Shown: piece by piece, positions 1 to 6,164 of the stretch
Position numbering within the stretch: position 1 is the stretch's first letter
How the letters are laid out: each line of letters starts with the position of its first letter
Assembly (NCBI GenBank): GCA_937896305.1
Contig: CALBND010000111.1
Location: 1 to 9,698, forward strand
Source of the DNA: an uncultured Actinomycetes bacterium
GTDB taxonomy: Bacteria; Actinomycetota; Actinomycetes; S36-B12; UBA5976
Direction: 5' to 3'
Length of the DNA stretch: 9,698 nt
Notes under the pieces: model-generated
Seen by the model: the letters and a program-made list of their open reading frames with translations, nothing else
What the model was told of the DNA's origin: nothing
The model's database searches: none
Program-made: the position numbers and the translations under genes

Positions 1-627
1 GTAGCAATTGCAACTTTAATCTCTGTACCATTTGGAATTGCAAGTGCAATTTATATTAATGAATTAAATGGTCGTTTAAGATCCTTAGTTAGATTCTTAA
101 TTCAAGCCATGAGTGGTGTGCCATCGATTGTGGCAGGTTTATTTATCTATGCCTCATTAGTTATTTCTGGAGTATTAAAAACTTCGGCACTGGCAGGAGG
201 ACTTGCTTATGCAATCTTGATGTTGCCAACAGTTGCAAGAACTGCTGAAGAAGTTTTGAAATTAGTTCCCCGAGAAGTTAGAAATGCAGCTATTGCATTG
301 GGTTCAAGTCGGGCACGAATGATCATGAGAATTGTTTTACCAACAGCAAAAACTGGTTTGATCACAGCAATAGTTTTAGGTATCGCACGTGTTGTTGGTG
401 AAACTGCACCTTTGATTTTCACCACCGGTTATGCCAGTGCTACAAATATAAATCCTTTAAAAGATCCAATAGCAACAATGCCGGTTTATATCTTTCAATT
501 ACTTGCAACCGGTTATGACTTTGCGGTGAGAAGAGCATGGGGAGCTGCCTTAGTGCTCTTAGTGGTTGTCTCACTCTTGTTTGGAATTATTCGCACTTTT
601 TCAGCCAGAAGAGCCAGAATCTCTTAA
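1..627 (+). CDS. pstA: Phosphate ABC transporter permease PstA (5' end outside window)
   Basis: Inner-membrane permease that, with PstC, forms the channel of the high-affinity phosphate importer PstSCAB. The frame is open from base 1, so the N-terminus is missing and 208 residues are visible. The first residues continue a typical PstA segment (VPFGIASAIYINEL), followed by SGVPSIVAGL. The cytoplasmic EAA-type loop that docks on the ATPase PstB lies at about 274-348 (VRNAAIALGSSRARM, then VLPTA), and IARVVGETAPLIFT follows, a PstA hallmark. The C-terminus is a last membrane helix and a basic tail. The next gene is pstS rather than the pstB that usually follows pstA, so pstB must lie elsewhere, perhaps upstream. 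An ATG at 109 is internal to the family domain and is not the real start. Confidence 0.93.
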   Translation, partial: VAIATLISVPFGIASAIYINELNGRLRSLVRFLIQAMSGVPSIVAGLFIYASLVISGVLKTSALAGGLAYAILMLPTVARTAEEVLKLVPREVRNAAIALGSSRARMIMRIVLPTAKTGLITAIVLGIARVVGETAPLIFTTGYASATNINPLKDPIATMPVYIFQLLATGYDFAVRRAWGAALVLLVVVSLLFGIIRTFSARRARIS

Positions 628-642
628 TATTCATTTGGGACG

Positions 643-662
643 GGTGTGAATCTCGTTCACCC
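643..662 (+). other. Imperfect hairpin after pstA, overlapping the first PHO half-site
   Basis: GTGAA (646-650) pairs with TTCAC (656-660) around the loop TCTCG. GG/CC extends the stem after a bulged T at 645. It begins 15 nt after the pstA stop. There is no T-run behind it, so it is at best a U-less terminator. The right arm is also the first GTTCACC unit of the PHO-box array, so the symmetry may serve protein binding instead. Confidence 0.35.
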
Positions 663-721
663 AATGTTAAGCATTCGTTTAAGTAGTCGTTGCCTCTTTC
701 GTAACCTCTAGTTCACTCGCA
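655..721 (+). promoter_or_regulatory. PHO-box array: six tandem GTT-type half-sites upstream of pstS
   Basis: Half-sites start at 655 (GTTCACC), 666 (GTTAAGC), 677 (GTTTAAG), 689 (GTTGCCT), 701 (GTAACCT) and 711 (GTTCACT), with steps of 11, 11, 12, 12 and 10 nt. One helical turn between direct repeats, with GTTCACC as the best unit, is the known binding layout of actinobacterial OmpR-type phosphate regulators (Streptomyces PhoP, mycobacterial RegX3). Outer units match best and inner ones are degenerate. The array ends just upstream of the probable -10 region, where it would stand in for a -35 box. It predicts induction of pstS under phosphate limitation. Confidence 0.72.
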
Positions 722-726
722 AGACA

Positions 727-732
727 TACCTT
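727..732 (+). promoter_or_regulatory. Possible -10 box of pstS
   Basis: TACCTT fits the TANNNT pattern and lies 9 nt after the last PHO half-site core. It would start the transcript near 739, just before the 741-757 hairpin. TATCGT at 735-740 is an alternative that would start inside the hairpin. No separate -35 box is visible, as expected for an activator-dependent promoter. Confidence 0.35.
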
Positions 733-740
733 TATATCGT

Positions 741-757
741 GCTAAGAAATTCTTAGC
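741..757 (+). promoter_or_regulatory. Perfect inverted repeat in the pstS 5' leader
   Basis: GCTAAGAA (741-748) and TTCTTAGC (750-757) are exact reverse complements around a single A. As RNA this folds to a 6-bp stem GCUAAG/CUUAGC with a 5-nt loop, 3 nt before the Shine-Dalgarno sequence. It could protect the 5' end of an abundant mRNA, or as DNA be a dimeric operator. Confidence 0.55.
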
Positions 758-760
758 AAT

Positions 761-766
761 GAGGGG
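761..766 (+). promoter_or_regulatory. Ribosome binding site of pstS
   Basis: GAGGGG lies 10 nt before ATG 777 and supports that start, which is also where the signal peptide begins. Confidence 0.7.
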
Positions 767-776
767 AAGAAAATAA

Positions 777-1829
777 ATGTCTAAAATCTCTCGAAGCATT
801 GCCGTTCTAGGTACTTCTGTAGCACTTGTTGCTTCAGTATCTGGTGCAGCATTTGCAGCAACTGTTCAAGGTGGCGGTTCTTCAGCTATGGGAACTTTCC
901 AAAAAACTTGTTCAGCTGCTTACACAGCAAACACCGTAAATTACACAGCTTCATCTTCAGGTACCGGTCGTTCAACTTTTGCTTTTGGTCAAGTTGATTT
1001 CGGTGGCAGTGATGATCCTGTTAAACCATCAGATCCACAACGTCCAGCATTTGGTCACATCCCAGTAGTTGCTGCACCAATTGCAATTGGATACAACGTT
1101 AAAGGTCTAACCGGTCTTCGTTTAGATTCAACAACTTTGGGTCTAATCTGGCAAGGAAAAGTTAAAAAATGGAACGATGCAAAAATCAAAGCATTGAACC
1201 CAGGAAAAACTCTTCCAAATAAAAACATTGTTGTAGCTTACCGTTCTTCATCTTCTGGAACTTCAGGTAACTTCTCAGGTTATTTGACAGCTAACAAGGC
1301 TTCAGGATGGAATCAAAACAGCACAATCACAACTGCAAATGGAACTGGTGCACCAGCTGGTGGAATTGGTTTCACAAGTGGTGGACAACTAGTAACTGCG
1401 GTTAAAAATACTGCTAACTCAATTGGTTACGCAGATCTAGCTGACTGGCAAGCACAAAAAATTAAAACTTTTGCTGCTGTTAAGAATCCAGCTGGTGAAT
1501 TTGTGCTTCCAACAACCACAGCTGCATCTAAATTCATTGCAAAAAACAACAACGTTCAACCTTCAGGAATTGTTGGATTGCAATGGGATAAGTCAATCAA
1601 GGGTGCATACAACATTGTGTTGGTTGCATACATGTTGGTTCCAGACAAGAGTAATTACATCAATAAGTCAGGAAACCGCATGTCAGCCGATCAAGCAGCA
1701 GCTGTTGAAGATTACACAAAGTATTTACTAAATACTTGTGGTCCAAAACAAGCAGCTAAATTGGGCTACTTACCAATTACAGGCAAAATGCTTACCCAAG
1801 CAAGAGCTACAGCTGAACAAATTTCTTAA
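777..1829 (+). CDS. pstS: Phosphate-binding protein PstS, secreted, without lipobox
   Basis: Extracytoplasmic binding protein that delivers phosphate to PstCA. It has 350 residues. A signal peptide covers about 1-27 (basic start, hydrophobic stretch, then AAFA as a signal peptidase I site). There is no Cys near the cleavage site, so it should not be lipidated, unlike most PstS of monoderm bacteria. Phosphate-loop motifs are present: GGGSSAMG (32-39), SSGTG (60-64), FGGSDDP (75-81), and RSSSSGTSGNF (156-166), equivalent to the classical R-SDGSGT-F loop. The family signature WQGKVKKWND is at 125-134. C45 and C321 are the only cysteines and could form a disulfide. The gene has its own PHO-controlled promoter and a strong terminator, and its GC is visibly higher than most of the window (about 47% in sampled lines), suggesting high expression. 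Confidence 0.93.
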   Translation: MSKISRSIAVLGTSVALVASVSGAAFAATVQGGGSSAMGTFQKTCSAAYTANTVNYTASSSGTGRSTFAFGQVDFGGSDDPVKPSDPQRPAFGHIPVVAAPIAIGYNVKGLTGLRLDSTTLGLIWQGKVKKWNDAKIKALNPGKTLPNKNIVVAYRSSSSGTSGNFSGYLTANKASGWNQNSTITTANGTGAPAGGIGFTSGGQLVTAVKNTANSIGYADLADWQAQKIKTFAAVKNPAGEFVLPTTTAASKFIAKNNNVQPSGIVGLQWDKSIKGAYNIVLVAYMLVPDKSNYINKSGNRMSADQAAAVEDYTKYLLNTCGPKQAAKLGYLPITGKMLTQARATAEQIS

Positions 1830-1844
1830 TTAAGAATTAAGAAA
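1822..1844 (+). repeat. AT-only hairpin spanning the pstS stop codon
   Basis: TTTCTTAATT (1822-1831) and AATTAAGAAA (1835-1844) are exact reverse complements around AAG. The pstS stop TAA (1827-1829) lies in the left arm. It sits directly before the terminator hairpin, giving two stacked hairpins at the mRNA 3' end. A role in mRNA stability is inferred. Confidence 0.55.
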
Positions 1845-1846
1845 CG

Positions 1847-1895
1847 AAATCTGCAAGGGACTTCTCAAAAAGAAGCACCCTTGCAGATTTTTCTA
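1847..1895 (+). terminator. Strong intrinsic terminator of pstS
   Basis: AAATCTGCAAGGG (1847-1859) pairs perfectly with CCCTTGCAGATTT (1878-1890). Inside the loop a second stem, CTTCT (1861-1865) with AGAAG (1871-1875), extends the hairpin. TTTTC and further Ts follow. The next gene begins about 20 nt later with no convincing promoter of its own, so some read-through probably feeds it. Confidence 0.9.
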
Positions 1896-1902
1896 TTATG
1901 AT

Positions 1903-1910
1903 AGGAAGGG
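1903..1910 (+). promoter_or_regulatory. Ribosome binding site that decides the start of the second PstS-like gene
   Basis: AGGAAGGG lies 5 nt before ATG 1916 and only 2 nt before ATG 1913. It lies downstream of the in-frame ATG at 1898, so that upstream ATG cannot use it. The 1916 start also gives a clean lipoprotein signal peptide. Confidence 0.6.
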
Positions 1911-1915
1911 AAATG

Positions 1916-2983
1916 ATGAAAACACTTATTAAATCAATTAGCGCTGTTTTAACAATTTTCCTACTAGCAGCTTGCACTCCGCCGATGCCACCTGAAGTTT
2001 TGGCATCATTACAAGAACAAGATGTTTATTGCGGTGAAAACCCAGTAGACATAGCCGTCACAGATTCTGTATTAATTGCCTTTTCTGACACGATTGAAGG
2101 TTATAAAGCTTATTGTCCTGAAAGCATTATTAATGTCTCGACCGACATAACTAATGCAGACATAATTATTTCTGATGAATCAATTTCCAATATTGAAATG
2201 TGTGCAACAGCTACCGTTAAAGTTCCTGTTATTTCTGAAGCTGGGGTATTGATCTATAACACTCAAGGCTACGACGGTGTAATCGTTGATGGCGAAACTA
2301 CCTTAAAAATTTTGAGCGGACAAATCACAAACTGGAATGACCCTGCAATTGGTGCTGCAAATCCTGACTTAGCGCTACCAGATTTAGCCATTCAGATATT
2401 TAAAACAGATACTGCTAATGCTGCCGAAACTGGATTTATTGACTGGATGAAAAGACTAAGTGGTCAAACAAATTTTAATTATGCTGATTCTGCGCAGACT
2501 TTAATAACAGATCAAGAAATAGCTTTACTAGTTAGCGAAACAGAAGGTGCAGTAGCAGTAGTCGCAAACCATGTGGCTATCGATAACAATGCCCTTATTG
2601 CAGGGGTGCAAGTTGCAGATGGATCCATTATTGCTGATCCACCAAGTTTTAGTTCTGGTGCAAGTAAAACTGATTGGACCGATGACTCTGGTATTACATC
2701 AGCATTAATAAATCCTGAAAAAGCTGCAGTCGCCGCTGAAGGTAGCGATGAAATAGCTTTACCATTTGAAGGAATTGGTTTTTATAATATGGGATTTTGT
2801 AATTCTGCAAACTTGAATACCTCTCAAGCTGCAATCGGTCGATATCTACTCCGCCAAGATGCACAAGGAACATTAGATATTTATGGACTAACACCCTTGG
2901 CTGAGAGTTTGAGACTACATGTTGCAACCATCATTGGTGAACCACTGCCTCAACCAGATATCGCAAATATTGACCAACAATAA
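1916..2983 (+). CDS. PstS-like lipoprotein with degenerate phosphate-binding loops
   Basis: Membrane-anchored extracytoplasmic protein of the PstS fold, 355 residues. The signal peptide MKTLIKSISAVLTIFLLAAC ends in a lipobox (LAAC), so C20 should be lipidated. Homology to PstS is clearest at 132-146 (ILSGQITNWNDPAIG) and in the final part, where YLLRQDAQG parallels YLLNTCGPK of the upstream PstS. The ligand loops are lost: the R-SDGSGT position reads FKTDTANAA (162-170), the GGGSS position reads TDS, and the SSGTG position reads TDITNAD. Four cysteines besides C20 (39, 67, 96, 295) may form disulfides. It follows pstS with a terminator between. It may bind another ligand or act as a partner or anchor for the unlipidated PstS; the role is unknown. 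The longer reading frame from 1898 adds six residues without support. Confidence 0.82.
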   Translation: MKTLIKSISAVLTIFLLAACTPPMPPEVLASLQEQDVYCGENPVDIAVTDSVLIAFSDTIEGYKAYCPESIINVSTDITNADIIISDESISNIEMCATATVKVPVISEAGVLIYNTQGYDGVIVDGETTLKILSGQITNWNDPAIGAANPDLALPDLAIQIFKTDTANAAETGFIDWMKRLSGQTNFNYADSAQTLITDQEIALLVSETEGAVAVVANHVAIDNNALIAGVQVADGSIIADPPSFSSGASKTDWTDDSGITSALINPEKAAVAAEGSDEIALPFEGIGFYNMGFCNSANLNTSQAAIGRYLLRQDAQGTLDIYGLTPLAESLRLHVATIIGEPLPQPDIANIDQQ

Positions 2984-3022
2984 AAATTATTCACCAATAT
3001 AATTAGAATTGAATAGTCAAAG

Positions 3023-3037
3023 ATGCATTATTTGCAT
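3023..3037. repeat. Small inverted repeat upstream of the Gfo/Idh gene
   Basis: ATGCA (3023-3027) and TGCAT (3033-3037) flank TTATT, 49 nt before the start codon. It is operator-like in size and place, but a repeat this short can arise by chance in AT-rich DNA. I see no convincing -35/-10 pair in the 102-nt gap and no hairpin terminator for the gene before it. Confidence 0.25.
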
Positions 3038-3085
3038 GTTTGAACTATGGTGAGCAAGTAAACAAATTTAGGGTGTGGATAGATA

Positions 3086-4114
3086 ATGGATAATTCAAAT
3101 ATCCGTGTTGGATTGCTGGCCTATGGCGCAATCGGACATGAACATAATCAAGCAATCAAAGCAGTCGAAAATTTGAGACTAGCTGCAGTTTGTGACACAA
3201 ATCCTGAAAGAATTAAAGCTGCCCTTGAAATATCACCAGATGCTAAATCATTTACAGATGCCAATGAGATGCTTACTTCAGGTGAAATAGATTTAGTAAT
3301 AGTTTCCACTCCTCCAAATAGTCATTACCAATGGGCTAAAGCCGCTTTAGAAAAAGGAATTCACGTAGTTTTAGAAAAACCAATGGCCCTAAACACTGTC
3401 CAATGTGACGAACTATTAGCACTTGCAAAAGAAAAGAATTTATTATTGGTGGTTTATCAGAACCGAAGATTTGATGCTGATTTTGTCACGATGCAAGATC
3501 TAATAAATTCTGGTGCAATAGGTGAATTATTTAATTACGAATGTTTTGTGGGCGGGTATTCAAAACCTTGCAGTTATTGGCATTCAGACGCTGAAGTTTC
3601 TGGTGGTGCAATTTTTGATTGGGGTAGCCACTTTATAGATCAAGTCCTAGCCCTTATTCCAGAGGCAGTTCAACATGTTTCAGGAATCAATCACAACAGA
3701 GTTTGGGATCATGTAACAAACGCTGATCATGCTCAAGTAACAATTACTTTCACCGGAGGCAAGCAAGCTCTCTTTGTTAATTCAGATTTAGCAGCTGCTA
3801 GAAAACCTAAGTTTTATGCGCTTGGAACAAAGGGTGCAATTGTGGGGGACTGGGATTTGAGTGCTGCACCAAATGTGGCAGATGTTCCAGCAATAATTAC
3901 TTTATTTAAAGAAGATGGCACAAGTGAAGTAATATCACTTAAAAAAGTTGAACCATTTGCCTTCCATAAATCCATTGGCGAATTTCTAAAAAATAAAACC
4001 CCAATGTCTATAAACCCTCAACAATCCAGAGACGTAGTGGCAATAATGCAATTAGCTGAAGATTCTGCCCTGGCCCAAGGAAACTTAGTGAAACCGGCAT
4101 TACTTCTTAGATAA
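3086..4114 (+). CDS. Gfo/Idh/MocA family NAD(P)-dependent dehydrogenase
   Basis: Cytoplasmic oxidoreductase of 342 residues, a normal length for the family, which oxidises or reduces sugars, inositols and related polyols. The N-terminal Rossmann fold shows YGAIGHEH (13-20), followed by an acidic residue after strand 2 (VCDTNP). The family hallmark EKP is at 97-99, with the catalytic Lys at 98. The C-terminal domain has GGAIFDWGSHFID (173-185), matching the GG-x3-D-x-G-x-H-x2-D motif. The substrate cannot be read from the sequence. The start has only a weak, distant purine stretch (AGGG at 3070), so initiation may be inefficient. It precedes a sugar-lactone/alditol-type FAD oxidase by 41 nt, which suggests a shared carbohydrate role, but that gene seems to have its own promoter. 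Confidence 0.88.
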   Translation: MDNSNIRVGLLAYGAIGHEHNQAIKAVENLRLAAVCDTNPERIKAALEISPDAKSFTDANEMLTSGEIDLVIVSTPPNSHYQWAKAALEKGIHVVLEKPMALNTVQCDELLALAKEKNLLLVVYQNRRFDADFVTMQDLINSGAIGELFNYECFVGGYSKPCSYWHSDAEVSGGAIFDWGSHFIDQVLALIPEAVQHVSGINHNRVWDHVTNADHAQVTITFTGGKQALFVNSDLAAARKPKFYALGTKGAIVGDWDLSAAPNVADVPAIITLFKEDGTSEVISLKKVEPFAFHKSIGEFLKNKTPMSINPQQSRDVVAIMQLAEDSALAQGNLVKPALLLR

Positions 4115-4140
4115 TTTTCTATTTATATTAAGGCTTTTAG

Positions 4141-4149
4141 TGCTAGATT
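4141..4149 (+). promoter_or_regulatory. Extended -10 promoter for a leaderless FAD oxidase mRNA
   Basis: TGC-TAGATT forms an extended -10 element (TGN then TANNNT) ending 6 nt before ATG 4156. There is no Shine-Dalgarno sequence between them. Transcription starting at or next to the A of ATG would give a leaderless mRNA, common in actinobacteria. No good -35 box is seen. Confidence 0.5.
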
Positions 4150-4155
4150 TTTCAT

Positions 4156-5376
4156 ATGGCACAAACTTGGACCAATAACTCAGGCAACGTCAAGTTTAGT
4201 GTCGAAAATATTTATCAACCCAAAAATGAAAATCAAATCCAAGATTTGGTCTACCAAGCAATTATAAAGAAGCAACAAATAGGTGTTGTTGGAAGTGGAA
4301 GTTCAATTACCCCCGTGACATTTGCTAAAGATGGATTAATTGATTTAAAAAAAATTAGTGGATTTAAAGCAATTGATCCTTATAAAAAAAGAGTTTTTGT
4401 GGGAGCCGGGACCAAAATCAAAGACTTGGGTGAAAATCTTTGGCTAAAAGATTTAGCCTTATTTAATCAAGCAGAAAATATAAATGCCACCATTGGGGGA
4501 CAAATTGCCACCGGCGTTAATGGATCAGGATTAAATTTGGGTAACTACTCATCACATCTTTTAGCATGTCGAATGATAACTGGTTATGGTGAAATTATTG
4601 AAATAAATGAGTCCCAACCAAATTTATTGCACGCCGCTCAAGTTTCTCTTGGCACATTAGGGGTAATGATTGGTTTGGAATTAGAAGTCAGACCTAAATT
4701 TAATTTAAAAGAACACATTGATCATGAACCTTATCAAGACGTAATTAGGAATTTAGATGAAAGAATTGCTAAAAATAGGCACATAAATATTTACTGGTTC
4801 GCCTCAGATGAATCTGCACAAATATTTAAATTAGACACAAATAGTACTGATAAGATAACAGATTCTTGTCTTGTTGAAACTTTTAATGAAGCGCGTGAAA
4901 CTGAAAGAATATCTGATCAATATCAAAGACGAATCAATAAATCTCATGAAATTTATCCCCAAAAATCCGAATTATCTTTACCTGAAATGCAATATTTTAT
5001 CCCCATAGAATTTGCAACACAATGCTTTGAAGAATTAAGAGAATTTATGTTTAGAAATCTCCCGATAAGCAAATATCCACTCAAATTAAGTGCTACTGGT
5101 TCAGATGAAGCTTTCTTGTCTCCAAATTATAAAAGAGATAATTTAGCCATAAATATTTATGCTAATCCAAATGAAAACTACGCACCATTTTTTGAAGAGT
5201 TTGATTCAATTATGGACAAATATCAACCAAGAGTTAATTGGAGCAAAATGCACCTTTTGACTCAAAAACAATTACATGAACGCTATGAAAAAGCAAATAA
5301 ATTCATTGATATAAGAAGAAAACTAGATCCGCAAAGAATATTCTTAAATAGTTATCTTGCTCCATTATTCGCTTAA
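4156..5376 (+). CDS. FAD-linked oxidase of the aldonolactone/alditol oxidase group
   Basis: VAO/PCMH-fold flavoenzyme of 406 residues, near the usual size for L-gulonolactone, D-arabinono-1,4-lactone and alditol oxidases. The FAD domain shows VVGSGSSITP (44-53), the QAENINATIGGQIATGVNGSG region (105-125) and GTLGV (166-170). The C-terminus ends in the family motif form VNWSKMH (360-366), then LDPQRIFLNSYL (390-401). Two departures stand out. The GSGHS motif, whose His normally carries covalent FAD, has Ser at 49, and the C-terminal H-W-G-K motif reads N-W-S-K. FAD is therefore probably bound without that covalent link, and the exact substrate is open. The gene is very AT-rich with many AAA, AAT and TTA codons. 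It follows a Gfo/Idh dehydrogenase, so a two-step sugar oxidation is possible but inferred. Confidence 0.84.
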   Translation: MAQTWTNNSGNVKFSVENIYQPKNENQIQDLVYQAIIKKQQIGVVGSGSSITPVTFAKDGLIDLKKISGFKAIDPYKKRVFVGAGTKIKDLGENLWLKDLALFNQAENINATIGGQIATGVNGSGLNLGNYSSHLLACRMITGYGEIIEINESQPNLLHAAQVSLGTLGVMIGLELEVRPKFNLKEHIDHEPYQDVIRNLDERIAKNRHINIYWFASDESAQIFKLDTNSTDKITDSCLVETFNEARETERISDQYQRRINKSHEIYPQKSELSLPEMQYFIPIEFATQCFEELREFMFRNLPISKYPLKLSATGSDEAFLSPNYKRDNLAINIYANPNENYAPFFEEFDSIMDKYQPRVNWSKMHLLTQKQLHERYEKANKFIDIRRKLDPQRIFLNSYLAPLFA

Positions 5377-5405
5377 TCTCTATAGCGCATTAGCAATAAA
5401 TGAGA

Positions 5406-5411
5406 GATAAT
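5406..5411 (+). promoter_or_regulatory. Possible -10 box for a leaderless hemolysin III-like mRNA
   Basis: GATAAT, one mismatch from TATAAT, ends 6 nt before ATG 5418. The only Shine-Dalgarno-like purine run (GAGAG, 5402-5406) is 11 nt away and overlaps it. No clear -35 box is seen. An inverted repeat ATCTCT (5376-5381) / AGAGAT (5403-5408) brackets the short gap. Confidence 0.38.
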
Positions 5412-5417
5412 TAAAAT

Positions 5418-6065
5418 ATGTCCACAAATACTTCCCCTCCACTATTAAGAGGTTGGCTTCATTTAGGAACTGCACCTTTTGCCCTATTAGCAGGTTTTGT
5501 ACTTGTGGTTTTAACACCTACTCTAAGTATGAGAATTTCAATCTCAATTTTTACACTTACCTCAGCAGCCCTTTTCACAATCTCAGCTACATATCATCGA
5601 GTTAAATGGTCTGCTAAATGGAAAGCAATTTTTAGAAGAATTGATCATGCCAACATCTTTTTAATTATTGCTGGAACCTACACGCCTTTAAGTATTTATT
5701 GGTTAACTAATCAACAGGCTAAATTATTACTGGGATTTGTTTGGACAGGGGCCATTGTTGGTTTGCTTTTTAGAGTTTTTTGGATAAAAGCTCCTCGATG
5801 GATTTATGTTCCTATTTATGTGGCATTAGGTTGGGCAGCTATTTTTTTTCTTCCAAGTTTTTCACAAAATGCAGGTTCAGTGATAGTTGGTTTGATTGCT
5901 GGGGGAGGTATTTTTTATTCTGTAGGGGCTCTTATTTATGGTTTAAAGAGACCCAAATTAAGTATTAAATATTTTGGCTTTCACGAACTTTTCCACGCAT
6001 TTACTATCGCAGGTTATCTGTGTCACTATATTGCGATAGCAATAACTGTGTGGAAGATATATTAA
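5418..6065 (+). CDS. Hemolysin III (YqfA/PAQR) family membrane protein
   Basis: Seven-helix integral membrane protein of 215 residues, the typical family size. The name comes from Bacillus hemolysin III; members are related to eukaryotic PAQR receptors and the wider CREST metal-dependent hydrolase superfamily, and their bacterial role is mostly unknown. The conserved residues expected to bind zinc and form the active site are all present: S56 and H60 in SATYHR, D76 and H77 in RRIDHANIF, H189 and H193 in FHELFHAF, and H203 in CHY. GTYTP (86-90) is another family motif. Its stop lies 6 nt from the end of the oppositely oriented extended symporter frame, so the two transcripts converge in a T-rich tract with no clear hairpin. 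Confidence 0.9.
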   Translation: MSTNTSPPLLRGWLHLGTAPFALLAGFVLVVLTPTLSMRISISIFTLTSAALFTISATYHRVKWSAKWKAIFRRIDHANIFLIIAGTYTPLSIYWLTNQQAKLLLGFVWTGAIVGLLFRVFWIKAPRWIYVPIYVALGWAAIFFLPSFSQNAGSVIVGLIAGGGIFYSVGALIYGLKRPKLSIKYFGFHELFHAFTIAGYLCHYIAIAITVWKIY

Positions 6066-6071
6066 ATTATT

Positions 6072-6164
6072 TTATTTTTTTCTTTTTCTTGTTAATATTT
6101 CGTGAACTATAACTCCACCAATTAATCCCCAAAATGGAGCTCCTAAGTTAAATGCACTGATTCC
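6072..6164 (-). pseudogene. Detached C-terminal codons of the BenE-type symporter
   Basis: Downstream of the symporter's TAA (6165-6167) the same frame stays open for 30 codons and ends at TAA 6072-6074. It reads GISAFNLGAPFWGLIGGV and then a short hydrophobic stretch with a basic end, TRKRKK. This matches the last helix of BenE-family proteins, where a Ser-Gly-hydrophobic run precedes an AFWGL-like motif. The interrupted codon is at the usual Ser, so TCA to TAA is a one-base explanation. This could be a nonsense mutation, a sequence error, or a read-through site. Confidence 0.75.

Noticed and set aside
207..425. Minus-strand open frame inside pstA
   Set aside because: It is the antisense shadow of the EAA-loop region; no promoter or ribosome site was seen.
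1471..1731. Open frame of 86 codons inside pstS in another frame
   Set aside because: It overlaps a strongly supported gene with signal peptide and family motifs, has no ribosome site, and its low-complexity product resembles nothing.
1898..1915. Earlier start of the PstS-like lipoprotein at ATG 1898
   Set aside because: The ribosome site lies downstream of it, and the added residues would push an acidic residue into the signal-peptide N-region.
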